Positions 7,792-17,300 of a stretch of 64,000 nucleotides of DNA are shown here, one piece after another (positions within the stretch are counted from its first letter, which is position 1; every line of letters begins with the position of its first letter). The DNA is taken from assembly GCF_004104055.1 (NCBI RefSeq), contig NZ_QOVJ01000002.1, positions 248,001-312,000 of the forward strand. The letters run 5' to 3'. Both the position numbers and the translations under genes were made by a program. Below the pieces are notes generated by a model. It had not been told where the DNA came from, searched no databases, and was given only the letters and a program-made list of their open reading frames with translations. The DNA is from Leeuwenhoekiella aestuarii. GTDB lineage: Bacteria; Bacteroidota; Bacteroidia; Flavobacteriales; Flavobacteriaceae.

Positions 7792-8982
7792 GTTAAGAAA
7801 CTCGTAAACTCCTGCTGCACCCTGACCGGTACCTACGCACATCGTAACGACACCGTATTTACCTTTCATTTCGCGTTTGCGCATCTCGTCAAATAATTGA
7901 ACCGAAAGCTTTGCTCCCGTGCATCCTAATGGATGACCAAGTGCGATAGCTCCTCCGTTTACATTTACGATATCCGGATTGAGGTCAAGTTCTCTAATTA
8001 CAGCCAGGGACTGCGAAGCGAAAGCTTCATTTAACTCGATTAAATCAATATCATCTTGTTTAAGACCGGCTTGCTTTAATGCTTTTGGAATTGCTTTTAC
8101 AGGCCCTATTCCCATAATGCGAGGTTCAACACCTACTGCTGCAAAATTTACCAGGCGTGCGATAGGTTCCAGATTCAATTCTTTTACCATTTCTTCACTC
8201 ATCACCAACACAAAGGCTGCACCATCACTCATTTGAGAAGAGTTCCCTGCGGTTACGCTTCCGCCTTCGGCGAAAACAGGACGTAGCTTTCCAAGCACTT
8301 CCAGACTCGTATCTGCACGCGGACCTTCGTCTTTACTAACTGTGTAATTCTTGGTTTCTTTTTTACCAGAATTATTCACAAATGTGTGTTCTACATCAAT
8401 CGGCACGATTTGCTCTTTAAAACGATCCTCTTTTTGAGCCTTCAAGGCTTTCTGATGCGAATTGAAAGCAAATTCATCCTGATCTTCACGAGAGACGTTA
8501 AACTGATTGGCTACTGCTTCTGCAGTTAGCCCCATTCCCCAGTAGTAATCCTCGTTTCCAGCTTTGGCCACTTTATAATCCGGTACGGGTTTGTAACCAC
8601 CCATTGGGATATAGCTCATACTTTCGGCACCACCGGCGATAATGCAATCTGCCATACCGGCCTGAATTTTTGCTGATGCCATTGCGATAGTTTCGATACC
8701 AGAAGCGCAATAGCGGTTAACAGTAACACCCGGTACGTCTTCAATCTTCAATCCCATAAGAGAGATCAAACGTCCTACATTAAGTCCCTGTTCGGCTTCA
8801 GGCATTGCGTTACCTACCATCACGTCGTCGATACGTTTTTTATCAAGATTGGGCACCTTTTGCATCATAAAATCGATGGTTTCGGCTGCCAACTCATCTG
8901 GTCTTTTAAATCGGAACAAACCGCGGGGTGCTTTCCCTACGGCTGTTCTATATGCTTGTACGATATATGCTGTTTTGCTCAT
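7789..8982 (-). CDS. fadA: Acetyl-CoA C-acyltransferase (3-ketoacyl-CoA thiolase)
   Basis: Protein of 397 residues, full length for the thiolase family, performing the last, thiolytic step of beta-oxidation. The nucleophile C92 lies in VNRYCASGIETIAMA. Further family signatures are IELNEAFASQSLAV, NVNGGAIALGHPLGCTGA (catalytic His) and VTMCVGTGQGAAG (second catalytic Cys). It follows fadN in the same direction, with a 97-bp spacer that holds a gene-less copy of the S23 cassette ends. It probably forms a trifunctional-like partnership with FadN. A biosynthetic acetoacetyl-CoA thiolase is the alternative, but the operon favours degradation. Confidence 0.93.
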   Translation of the reverse strand: MSKTAYIVQAYRTAVGKAPRGLFRFKRPDELAAETIDFMMQKVPNLDKKRIDDVMVGNAMPEAEQGLNVGRLISLMGLKIEDVPGVTVNRYCASGIETIAMASAKIQAGMADCIIAGGAESMSYIPMGGYKPVPDYKVAKAGNEDYYWGMGLTAEAVANQFNVSREDQDEFAFNSHQKALKAQKEDRFKEQIVPIDVEHTFVNNSGKKETKNYTVSKDEGPRADTSLEVLGKLRPVFAEGGSVTAGNSSQMSDGAAFVLVMSEEMVKELNLEPIARLVNFAAVGVEPRIMGIGPVKAIPKALKQAGLKQDDIDLIELNEAFASQSLAVIRELDLNPDIVNVNGGAIALGHPLGCTGAKLSVQLFDEMRKREMKGKYGVVTMCVGTGQGAAGVYEFLN

Positions 8983-8994
8983 TTTGTATGTTTT

Positions 8995-9079
8995 TAAGCG
9001 TAAAGAGAAAAGATAAAAGAGAATAGATTTTGAATCTCTTTATCGTCTCTGTTCTATTATCTTTTTTCTAATTTCTACT
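8995..9079 (+). repeat. Gene-less copy of the S23 cassette ends (MITE-like inverted repeat)
   Basis: Positions 8995-9029 match the purine-rich left end of the S23 cassette (29/35). About four bases later a pyrimidine-rich arm (9035-9079) begins that resembles the right end of the cassette. The two arms are imperfectly inverted: AAAAGATAAAAGAG on the left, and AAAAGATAATAGAA when the right arm is reverse-complemented. The spacer fills almost the whole gap between fadA and fadN. It can be read as a MITE-like remnant or an unoccupied form of the cassette. As RNA it would fold into a long imperfect hairpin between two operon genes. Confidence 0.55.
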
Positions 9080-11488
9080 TTAGTTTCTTAGCGGTTTCCC
9101 TTTCTTAATCATATGCTCCAAACGCTCTAAAGTTTTGCGTTCTCCACAAAGACTTAAGAAGGCTTCACGTTCCAGATCAAGTAGGTATTGCTCACTTACG
9201 TAAGAAGCTTCAGATAAATCACCACCTGCCATAACATAGGCCAGTTTGTTAGCGATTTTCTTATCGTGATCGCTGATGTAATGACCCGCGTTCATTTGAT
9301 CGGTTCCTACCAGGAATGCACCAAGAGCCTGCTTTCCTAAAACTTTTATATTGGTACGCTCAATAGGTTTGGTATAACCCTGATCTGCCATAAATTTTGC
9401 AACTTCTTTTGCAGCTGCAATCTGGCGGTGCTTGTTTACAATAACAATGTCTTTTCCGGGTTTTAGAATACCAGTATCGTAAGCTTCGTAGGCTGAAGTC
9501 GAAACTTTGGCCATACCAATCGCTAAGAAGTATTCACGTAAACGATTTAATTCTACATCATCTTTATGGTAGGTGTCTGAAGCTCTAACGGTCATTTCTT
9601 TAGAACCACCACCGCCGGGAATTACCCCAACGCCAAATTCCACAAGACCTATATAACTTTCAGCAGCAGCTACCACGCGGTCTGCGTGCAGCGTCATCTC
9701 GCAACCACCACCCAGAGTCATCGCGTGTGGCGCAACAACAGTAGGAATAGACGAGTAGCGTAAACGCATACAACTATCCTGGAAGTACTTTACAGCAGCA
9801 TTGAGCTCATCATATTCCTGCTCAACAGCCATCATAAAAATCATCCCGATGTTTGCGCCTACTGAAAAGTTTTTACCCTGATTGGAAACAACCAATCCGG
9901 CAAAGTCTTTTTCGGCCATATCAATCGCCTTATTCAATCCGGAAAGTACGTCGCCGCCAATGGAATTCATTTTTGAACGGAATTCTACATTTAAAATTCC
10001 ATCGCCTAAATCTTCAACAACAACTCCGCTGTTTTTGAATACCTGCTTCGATTCGCGGATGTTATCTAAAATGATAAAGCCATCCTGACCCGGTTTTTTG
10101 AGATATTCTTTCTTTGGAATATCATAATAGAAGGTATTGCCCTCTTTTACGGTGTAGAATGATTTTTTACCTGACGAAAGCATTTCAGAAACCCAATCTG
10201 CTACCTCGTAGCCTTCGGCTTTCATCAATTCAATTCCTTTTTCAACGCCTACAGCATCCCAAATCTGAAACGGACCGTGTTCCCAGCCGTAACCGGCACG
10301 CATCGCGTCATCAATTTTATAAAGTTCGTCTGTAATTTCAGGAATGCGGTTTTGGACGTAAGCAAAAAGTCCGGCGAAGTTTTTACGGAAGAATTCACCT
10401 GCTTTGTCTTTTCCATCCACTAAAATTGGAAAACGATCGGCAACATTATCTACACCTTTTGTTTTTTCAAGAGTACCGAAGGAAGCGCGTTTATTAGCGC
10501 GATATTCCATACTATTAAGATCGAGCGTTAAGATTTCGCTTGAACCATCGTCTTTCTTAACTTTCTTATAGAATCCCTGACCGGTTTTACTACCCAGCCA
10601 TTTGTTCTCGTGCATTGTGTTTATGTAATTTGGGAGCGAAAACAGTTCAGCACGCTCATCGTCTTTTACATTTTCACGAATACCATTTGCTACATGAACC
10701 AATGTGTCTAAACCAACTACATCAACTGTACGGAAGGTAGCTGATTTGGGACGACCAATCACTGGTCCCGTAAGTTTATCAACTTCTTCAACGGTCATAT
10801 CGAGTTCATTCACGGTGTGAAACAAACTCATAATGCTGAAGGTACCCACGCGGTTTCCGATAAACGCAGGAGTGTCTTTTGCAACAACCGATGTTTTTCC
10901 CAGAAATTTTTCGCCGTAGGCATTTAAGAAATCCAGAACTTCAGGATCTGTTTTTGGTCCCGGAATGATCTCAAAAAGCTCTAGATATCGAGCCGGATTG
11001 AAGAAATGCGTACCACAAAAATGCTTCTGGAAGTCTTCACTACGACCCTCACTCATAAACTGAATAGGAATCCCTGAAGTGTTTGAAGAAATCAAAGTGC
11101 CCGGAGTACGGTGCTTATCAAGCTTTTCAAAAACCTGTTTTTTAATATCAAGACGCTCAATCACCACCTCAATAATCCAGTCGTAATCTTTGACTTTAGC
11201 AATGTCATCTTCCATATTACCAGTAGTGATACGGCTGGCGAAATCTTTATGGTAAATAGGAGAGGGCTTAGATTTTAAAGCATTTTGCAAGTGATCGTTA
11301 ACCAGACGGTTACGCACTTGCTTGTCTTCTAAGGTTAAACCTTTTGCTTTTTCTTTGTCGGTTAGTTCACGAGGAACAATGTCGAGAAGCAATACTTCAA
11401 CTCCTATATTGGCAAAATGACAAGCGATACCGCTTCCCATAATCCCGGAGCCTATTACTGCAACTTTATTGATACGTCTTTTACTCAT
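9080..11488 (-). CDS. fadN: 3-hydroxyacyl-CoA dehydrogenase / enoyl-CoA hydratase fusion (FadN-type)
   Basis: Protein of 802 residues that hydrates enoyl-CoA and oxidises the 3-hydroxyacyl-CoA with NAD. The dehydrogenase half comes first: VAVIGSGIMGSGIACHF at about residues 9-25 is the NAD-binding loop, SSNTSGIPI and GTHFFNPARYLELFEI follow, and VVAKDTPAFIGNRVG marks the C-domain. The hydratase half is C-terminal: KNFSVGANIGMIF supplies an oxyanion hole, and TLGGGCEMTLHADRVVAAAE and LVEFGVGVIPGGGGSKEM follow. This order is the reverse of E. coli FadB and equals Bacillus FadN. Its start overlaps the marR stop by 4 bp, so the two are translationally coupled. The first enzyme gene of the operon. 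Confidence 0.93.
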   Translation of the reverse strand: MSKRRINKVAVIGSGIMGSGIACHFANIGVEVLLLDIVPRELTDKEKAKGLTLEDKQVRNRLVNDHLQNALKSKPSPIYHKDFASRITTGNMEDDIAKVKDYDWIIEVVIERLDIKKQVFEKLDKHRTPGTLISSNTSGIPIQFMSEGRSEDFQKHFCGTHFFNPARYLELFEIIPGPKTDPEVLDFLNAYGEKFLGKTSVVAKDTPAFIGNRVGTFSIMSLFHTVNELDMTVEEVDKLTGPVIGRPKSATFRTVDVVGLDTLVHVANGIRENVKDDERAELFSLPNYINTMHENKWLGSKTGQGFYKKVKKDDGSSEILTLDLNSMEYRANKRASFGTLEKTKGVDNVADRFPILVDGKDKAGEFFRKNFAGLFAYVQNRIPEITDELYKIDDAMRAGYGWEHGPFQIWDAVGVEKGIELMKAEGYEVADWVSEMLSSGKKSFYTVKEGNTFYYDIPKKEYLKKPGQDGFIILDNIRESKQVFKNSGVVVEDLGDGILNVEFRSKMNSIGGDVLSGLNKAIDMAEKDFAGLVVSNQGKNFSVGANIGMIFMMAVEQEYDELNAAVKYFQDSCMRLRYSSIPTVVAPHAMTLGGGCEMTLHADRVVAAAESYIGLVEFGVGVIPGGGGSKEMTVRASDTYHKDDVELNRLREYFLAIGMAKVSTSAYEAYDTGILKPGKDIVIVNKHRQIAAAKEVAKFMADQGYTKPIERTNIKVLGKQALGAFLVGTDQMNAGHYISDHDKKIANKLAYVMAGGDLSEASYVSEQYLLDLEREAFLSLCGERKTLERLEHMIKKGKPLRN

Positions 11489-11949
11489 TGTTTTATAGTC
11501 GTTTCAGATGTTTTATACACTTTTTTATTTTGAATCAAATCATTGATGACATTTATGACCTCAAAGAAGTGATCTATTTTTTCAGCTTCAATGTTGGCGC
11601 GAATGGCGTCATTGAATTTTAGGACCCGGTCTTTACTAAAATCCCGATTTTTTTTGCCAAAAGGCGTCAGGAAAATCAATACCCCACGACCATCAGCCGG
11701 ATTCGGTTTGCGTTCTATTAACCCGCGTTCTTCCATAGATTTAAGGGTTCGGGAGAGCGATGTGGCTTCCATACCCATTCTTGGTCCTAATGCGGTAGAA
11801 GGTGTGCCCTCTTCGGGATCTATGCTTAGGAGCGTAAAACCTGTCGCCATTGTACTGTCAAGCTGAGCGGCCTGCTCATTGTACATTTTTGTAATGGCTT
11901 GCCAGGTTGCCCTAAGCGCGTGATCTATTGTAATATCTTTTTTACTCAT
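11485..11949 (-). CDS. MarR-family transcriptional regulator
   Basis: Protein of 154 residues with a winged helix-turn-helix at about 55-110: MGMEATSLSRTLKSMEERGLIER is the recognition region and NPADGRGVLIFLTPFGKKN the wing. The first gene of the fad operon, overlapping fadN by 4 bp. This position suggests it represses its own operon and responds to an acyl-CoA or fatty acid, as other MarR-type fatty acid regulators do; the ligand is inferred. A perfect TATGC-N2-GCATA palindrome 29 bp upstream of the start is a good operator candidate. Confidence 0.9.
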   Translation of the reverse strand: MSKKDITIDHALRATWQAITKMYNEQAAQLDSTMATGFTLLSIDPEEGTPSTALGPRMGMEATSLSRTLKSMEERGLIERKPNPADGRGVLIFLTPFGKKNRDFSKDRVLKFNDAIRANIEAEKIDHFFEVINVINDLIQNKKVYKTSETTIKQ

Positions 11950-11977
11950 ACGTTTGCGTAAAGTTAAAAAATAATAC

Positions 11978-11989
11978 TATGCACGCATA
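11978..11989. promoter_or_regulatory. Candidate MarR operator palindrome
   Basis: TATGCACGCATA is a perfect inverted repeat (TATGC/GCATA with a 2-bp centre), 29 bp upstream of the marR ATG in the presumed promoter region. MarR dimers typically bind short palindromes of this kind and repress their own operon. Not tested here. Confidence 0.4.
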
Positions 11990-12052
11990 ATAAATTAAGG
12001 AAATTTTATAAGATTATTATCTGATGCTCTTGAAGACGGGTATATTCACAAA

Positions 12053-12078
12053 AAAACTCCTTATTTCTAAGGAGTTTT
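12053..12078 (-). terminator. Terminator of fadD
   Basis: AAAACTCCTT and AAGGAGTTTT form a perfect 10-bp stem around ATTTCT. On the minus strand it is followed by a run of T. It lies 5 bp after the fadD stop. Confidence 0.9.
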
Positions 12079-12083
12079 ATAAA

Positions 12084-13853
12084 TTAATTATGCTCGTATA
12101 TATTATTATACAAACTGATGTATTTCTCTTTTACAATGCGTCTTTTTAGCTTCATAGTAGGAGTGAGGTGACCCGCCTCTATACTCCATTCGTCTGGAGT
12201 CAATTCTATTTTTTTAACGCGTTCCCACTTCCCAAACTTTTCATTATGAAGATTCACATCTTCAAGAATACGTTGTTGAACTTCTTTATTTTCTGCAATC
12301 TCTTTATTTGTAGATCCTACATTGATATTTTTCAATTTGGCCCATTCTGCAACAAATTCAAAATTAGGTTGAATTAAAGCAGCAGGCATTTTTTCGCCTT
12401 CACCTACAACCATAATGTGTTCAATAAAGCGAGATTGCTTCATCGCATTTTCTATCAGTTGAGGAGCGACGTATTTACCACCACTGGTCTTAAACATTTC
12501 CTTTTTACGGTCGGTTATCTTAAGGAAACCTTCTTTATCGACCTCACCAATATCTCCCGTATGGAAATAGCCGTTTTCAAGAACCTCGTCTGTTTTCTCC
12601 TTATCCTTATAGTAGCCCATCATCACCTGTGGGCCTTTAATCAGAATCTCACCGTCTTCGGCTATCTTAACCTCAGTCTGCGGAATAGGCTTACCCACAG
12701 TGCCAATTTTAAAACCTTTATTACGCATATCATTTACTGAAATAACCGGAGAAGTTTCGGTAAGTCCATAACCCTCCATTACTGCAATATCTGCGGCATT
12801 AAAAACTCTCGCTAGTCTGGGTTGTAAGGCAGCACTACCTGATGCTATAACTTTTAAGTTTCCTCCTAAAGCTTCCTGCCATTTACTAAAAATCAGTTTG
12901 CGGGCGATACCTAATTTTTTTTCATACCACCAACCATTTTCACCATAAGGTTCATATTCTAGCCCAGTCTCAACTGCCCAGAAAAATAACTTCTTTTTAA
13001 CTCCGGTAAGCGCAGCACCTTTTGCAATGATTTTATCGTAAACTTTTTCTAATAACCGAGGCACCGCAGTCATTACTTCAGGCTGAACTTCTTTTAAGTT
13101 TTCACTTATAGTATCTAAACTTTTGGCAAAATATATAGACACGCCTGTGTATTGATAGAGATACATCAACATACGTTCGTAGATATGACAAACCGGTAAA
13201 AAACTCAGCGCTTTACTTTTCCCCGGAATGATAGGAAATCTCGAAGCACTGTTTAATGCATTTGAAGCCACATTTTTATGGCTTAGCATCACACCTTTAG
13301 GTCTTCCGGTTGTTCCCGAAGTATAAATTAGTGTAGCCAGATCATCTTCTTTTACCGCATCTTTAAGTTTCTCTACTTCGGGCTGTAAATTGGTGTCATT
13401 TTCTTTAACAGCTTCCCAACTTTTACAACCGTCAATCTTATCAAAACTGAAAACATCTTTTAGAGTAGGCACATTTGCTTTTATTGCATTGACCTTATCT
13501 AATACTTCTTTATCTGAAACAAAACAGTAGATAGACTCACTGTGGTTGAGTACATATTCATATTCTTCTTCAGAAATCGTTGGATAAATAGGGACATTTT
13601 GAGCACCTAATTGCAGAATACCAATATCAATAATATTCCACTCCGTTCGATTTGTAGAAGATATAACCGCAACCTTATCATTAGGTTTTACCCCCAGTTT
13701 TAAAAGTCCGCGACTTATCGCATTAGCTTGGTCAATATAAGATTGTGTAGTTGTAGCGACCCATTTCCCGTTATACTTAGTAACCAGAGCCTCTTTCAGG
13801 TTATACTGTTCAAGCTGGTGATAGGGGAAGTCAAAAAGACGTTTAATTTCCAT
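12084..13853 (-). CDS. fadD: Long-chain fatty acid-CoA ligase (AMP-forming)
   Basis: Protein of 589 residues that activates fatty acids to acyl-CoA via an acyl-adenylate, feeding the beta-oxidation operon next to it. The P-loop-like motif LIYTSGTTGRPKGVML is at about 175-190. MEGYGLTETSPVI lies near 360, and HTGDIGEVDKEGFLKITDRKKE marks the hinge to the mobile C-domain. The acyl-binding region contains the HIYERMLMYLYQYTG motif typical of long-chain ligases. It is transcribed in the same direction as the fad operon but downstream of its own promoter and ended by its own terminator. Chain length and membrane association are inferred from the family. Confidence 0.92.
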   Translation of the reverse strand: MEIKRLFDFPYHQLEQYNLKEALVTKYNGKWVATTTQSYIDQANAISRGLLKLGVKPNDKVAVISSTNRTEWNIIDIGILQLGAQNVPIYPTISEEEYEYVLNHSESIYCFVSDKEVLDKVNAIKANVPTLKDVFSFDKIDGCKSWEAVKENDTNLQPEVEKLKDAVKEDDLATLIYTSGTTGRPKGVMLSHKNVASNALNSASRFPIIPGKSKALSFLPVCHIYERMLMYLYQYTGVSIYFAKSLDTISENLKEVQPEVMTAVPRLLEKVYDKIIAKGAALTGVKKKLFFWAVETGLEYEPYGENGWWYEKKLGIARKLIFSKWQEALGGNLKVIASGSAALQPRLARVFNAADIAVMEGYGLTETSPVISVNDMRNKGFKIGTVGKPIPQTEVKIAEDGEILIKGPQVMMGYYKDKEKTDEVLENGYFHTGDIGEVDKEGFLKITDRKKEMFKTSGGKYVAPQLIENAMKQSRFIEHIMVVGEGEKMPAALIQPNFEFVAEWAKLKNINVGSTNKEIAENKEVQQRILEDVNLHNEKFGKWERVKKIELTPDEWSIEAGHLTPTMKLKRRIVKEKYISLYNNIYEHN

Positions 13854-13949
13854 GATTTATGATATAGGTTAATTCACTCTTGGAGCGATAGAATATTGAA
13901 GTTTTATGAAATGAAAGTTTCTAAAACTAGTTTGGGATTATTCTTTGAA

Positions 13950-13982
13950 TAAAGATACTCTGCAAAATAATGAATTTACAAA
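13950..13982 (-). promoter_or_regulatory. Probable fadD promoter (Bacteroidota type)
   Basis: On the minus strand TTTG is followed after 21 bp by TATCTTTA, which matches the -7 consensus TAnnTTTG at all but the last base. It lies about 100 bp before the fadD ATG. Confidence 0.4.
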
Positions 13983-14156
13983 CCTTTTTATATGATTTTA
14001 GAAAAATTTACAACGTTGTATTAATAATTTATTATTAATGGGACAAATATGTTTTTTCAAACTATAATTCGATAAATATTATTTATAATGAGAATAAATA
14101 ACACCTAGTATGTTAAACTTTAAAAAGTTTTATATTTTGTGTTAAATTAACATTTA

Positions 14157-14183
14157 TTAACAATTAGGCTCGTGAATTGTTAA
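14157..14183. repeat. Inverted repeat in susC upstream region
   Basis: TTAACAATT and AATTGTTAA form a perfect 9-bp inverted repeat with a 9-bp spacer (AGGCTCGTG). Weaker symmetry extends outwards. It could be a dimeric regulator site or an RNA hairpin in a long susC leader. The same half-sites occur back to back at 41956-41969. Confidence 0.5.
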
Positions 14184-14257
14184 TGTAATAAAAGGATTGC
14201 TTTGTTTTGAGAAATTAATAATTTGATCATTCTAAATGACTAAATCGAATTACTAAC

Positions 14258-14272
14258 CTAGCTTGTAGCTAG
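14258..14272 (+). repeat. Leader hairpin upstream of susC
   Basis: CTAGCT-TGT-AGCTAG is a perfect 6-bp stem with a 3-base loop. It can be extended by AAC/GTT across a one-base bulge. It is 63 bp before the susC ATG, probably within the mRNA leader. There is no T-run, so it is not a terminator. Confidence 0.4.
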
Positions 14273-14335
14273 AGTTCTGATTTGGTTAATTTATTTCGAA
14301 TGTTAATATTGCTTTAAATCTAAAAAACAAATTAA

Positions 14336-17300
14336 ATGAATGTAAAAAAACTACTTGGAGTAGTCTTGGTATTTTTACTTGGATTACAACTTGGACTTGC
14401 ACAGCAAAAAACTGTACAAGGTACAGTGACAACATCCGAAGATGGGCTTCCCTTACCGGGAGCATCAGTATTGGTTTCTGGTACAACCAGAGGAACGCAA
14501 ACTGATTTTGATGGAAACTTTAGTATTTCAGCATCTGCTGATGAAACACTAATAATATCATATGTAGGTTTTAAAACTGTAAATAAGATTGTAGGTAATT
14601 CAAGTCAAATAACAATTGCCTTAGAACCAGATTCAGAATCATTAGATGAGGTTATTGTAACAGCTTATGGTACGAGTACAAAAGAGGCATTTACAGGTTC
14701 TGCTAATGTGGTTGGACAGGCAGAACTTGCGCAGAGAAACGTTACCTCGCCAATAGCCGCTATTGAAGGTAATGCAACAGGTGTTCAGTTTACTTCTGCT
14801 GCAGGCCCTGGAGCATCTCCTAATATTGTTATAAGAGGTGTTGGTACTTTAAACGGTGATACAGATCCTTTATATATTGTAGATGGTATACAATATGAAG
14901 GAGCATTAAATACTATAAATCAGGAGGATATCGAATCTTTGACGATTTTAAAAGATGCAGCTTCAACATCACTGTATGGATCACGTGCAGCAAATGGAGT
15001 TGTTATAATTACTACAAAGAGAGGTAAAAAAGGAGCATTAAAAGTAAATGCTTCAGCACAATCAGGATTTGTTACTAATAGTATTCCACAATATGACCAG
15101 TTATCTCCAGGGCAGTATTATGAAAATATGTGGGAAGCTCTAAAAAATTCTAGTGCTGGTGGAGGAGACCCACAATTTGCTAGTGATAATATTTATAGTC
15201 AGCTTGGATACAATCCATTTAATGTTCCTAATGATCAGATTGTAGATGCAAATGGACAATTAAACCCGAATGCTCAAGTTATTTATAAAAGTTTAGATTG
15301 GTTTGATGAATTACAACAAACAGGTTATAGAACTAATTATAATGTTAATGTTTCTGCTGGTGGAGAGGATCATACGGTGTTTTTCTCCGCATCGTATTTA
15401 GATGAAGAAAGTTATGTTGTTACATCAGGCTTTGATAGACTAACAGCAAGACTTAATGCAGATTTTGATGTAAGTGACAAAATAAAAATAGGAGGTAGTG
15501 CTAACATAGCACTTTCAGAAGCGCGAGGACCAAGTTCAGCAGGAAGTGGTAGTATAGTAAATCCATTTAGTTTTGCTCGAGGAATAGGTTCTATATATCC
15601 TGTCTTTGTAAATGATCTAGACGGAAATATTGTCTTAGATGATTTTGGCAACCGTGTTTTTGATAATGGAGAAGGATATTCAGAGTTTAATATAGGCTCA
15701 AGACCTGTAAATCAAGGTAGACATGCCCTTCAAGAATTACTTTTAAATAAAGAAAGTGATAAAGATAACACATATGGTTTTAGGTTTTTTGGTGAATGGG
15801 AAATTTTTGATGGACTTAGCATAAGACTTAATTATGGCCGAGATATAAACGAATTATTTGAAAGAGAGTATGAAAATGCCATTATTGGTGATGCGCAACC
15901 TGATGGAAGATTAAGTGAAGATCGCGGTAGGAGAGAAGTTGAAAACTTTAATCAGATTTTGACATTTCAAAAAAGTTTTGGAGATCATAATTTAGATATA
16001 ACAGCTGGTCACGAAAGTTATAGTAGGTCAACTTCTAACTTAACAGGCTTAGCCACTTTACAAGCAGCAAATAGTATTTATGAATTTGCAAATTTCTCAA
16101 ATATAGTTAGTCTGGGTGGTGCAACATTTGATAAAGGATTAGAGGGTTATTTTTTAAGAGCCAATTATAACTTTAAAAACAAATATTATTTAAGTGCTTC
16201 TGCAAGACGTGATGGCTCTTCTGTATTTCAAACAGATAGTAGATGGGGTAATTTTTACTCAGTAGGAACTTCTTGGCGTATCGATCAAGAGAATTTTATG
16301 AACAATGTTTCTTTTATAAATAAATTGAAACTTAGAGCTTCTTATGGAGAGGTTGGTAATGATGATCTTTTTGATAGTTATTTGTCTCAAGCTCGATTCT
16401 CAATAACTTCTAATGCAGGAAACCCAGCACTTTTATTTACAGATATAGGTAATGCTGCGTTACAATGGGAAACTACAGAGAACTTTGATGTTGCCTTAGA
16501 ATTTGGACTATTTAATAATTTTTTAGACGGTTCTATTGAGTATTATAAGAAAAACTCAAGCGACCTACTCTATAATTTACCAATAGCCTTAAGTAATGGT
16601 TTAAATCAGGTTCCGGTAAATCTGGGGGATATGTATAACTCTGGATTTGAATTTGCTCTTACAAGTCATTTAATTAACAATAATGATTTTAGCTGGGATA
16701 TTACATTACAAGCTTCAACTTTTAAAAATGAAATAACCAGTTTACCAGATCCATTTATTAATGGAAGTAAAAGATGGGTTGAGGGACGTTCTAGATATGA
16801 CTTCTTCTTATTAAGAACTGCCGGAGTGGATCCAGATACTGGGGATCAACTTTTCCTTTTATATGAACAAGATGAAAATGGAGAAAGTGTACCCGTAATA
16901 GATGAAACTACAGGAGAAATAGCTACAACAAACGATTGGGAAGAAACAGAAAGAGCTTATACAGGAGATTCTTCTATTCCAGACCTTTTAGGATCTATAT
17001 CCAATAATATAAGTTACAAAGGTTTTAATTTAAACTTTTTAATTACTTATGGAATAGGAGGTAAGGTGCTAGATAATGGTTATTCTTCTTTGATGCATAG
17101 TGGTTCTTATGGTAATTCCTTTCATACTGATATTCTCAATGCTTGGAGACAACCAGGGGATATCACAGATGTACCAAGGTTAGAGAATGGAAACGTTGAT
17201 TTAGTACGCACACAGTCTGAAAGATTTTTAACCGATGCTTCTTTCTGGGCATTAAGAAACGTAAGCTTTGGTTATAATTTTGGAAATAGTGTATTAGACC

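Larger units (their letters stand above)
13854..14335. other. Gene-free divergent region between fadD and susC (482 bp)
   Basis: Strongly A+T-rich and without a credible ORF. It holds the presumed fadD promoter (13950-13982), a 27-bp inverted repeat (14157-14183) and a short hairpin (14258-14272). A long 5' leader for susC is likely, since the plausible promoter-like sequences lie well upstream of the susC start. Confidence 0.7.
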
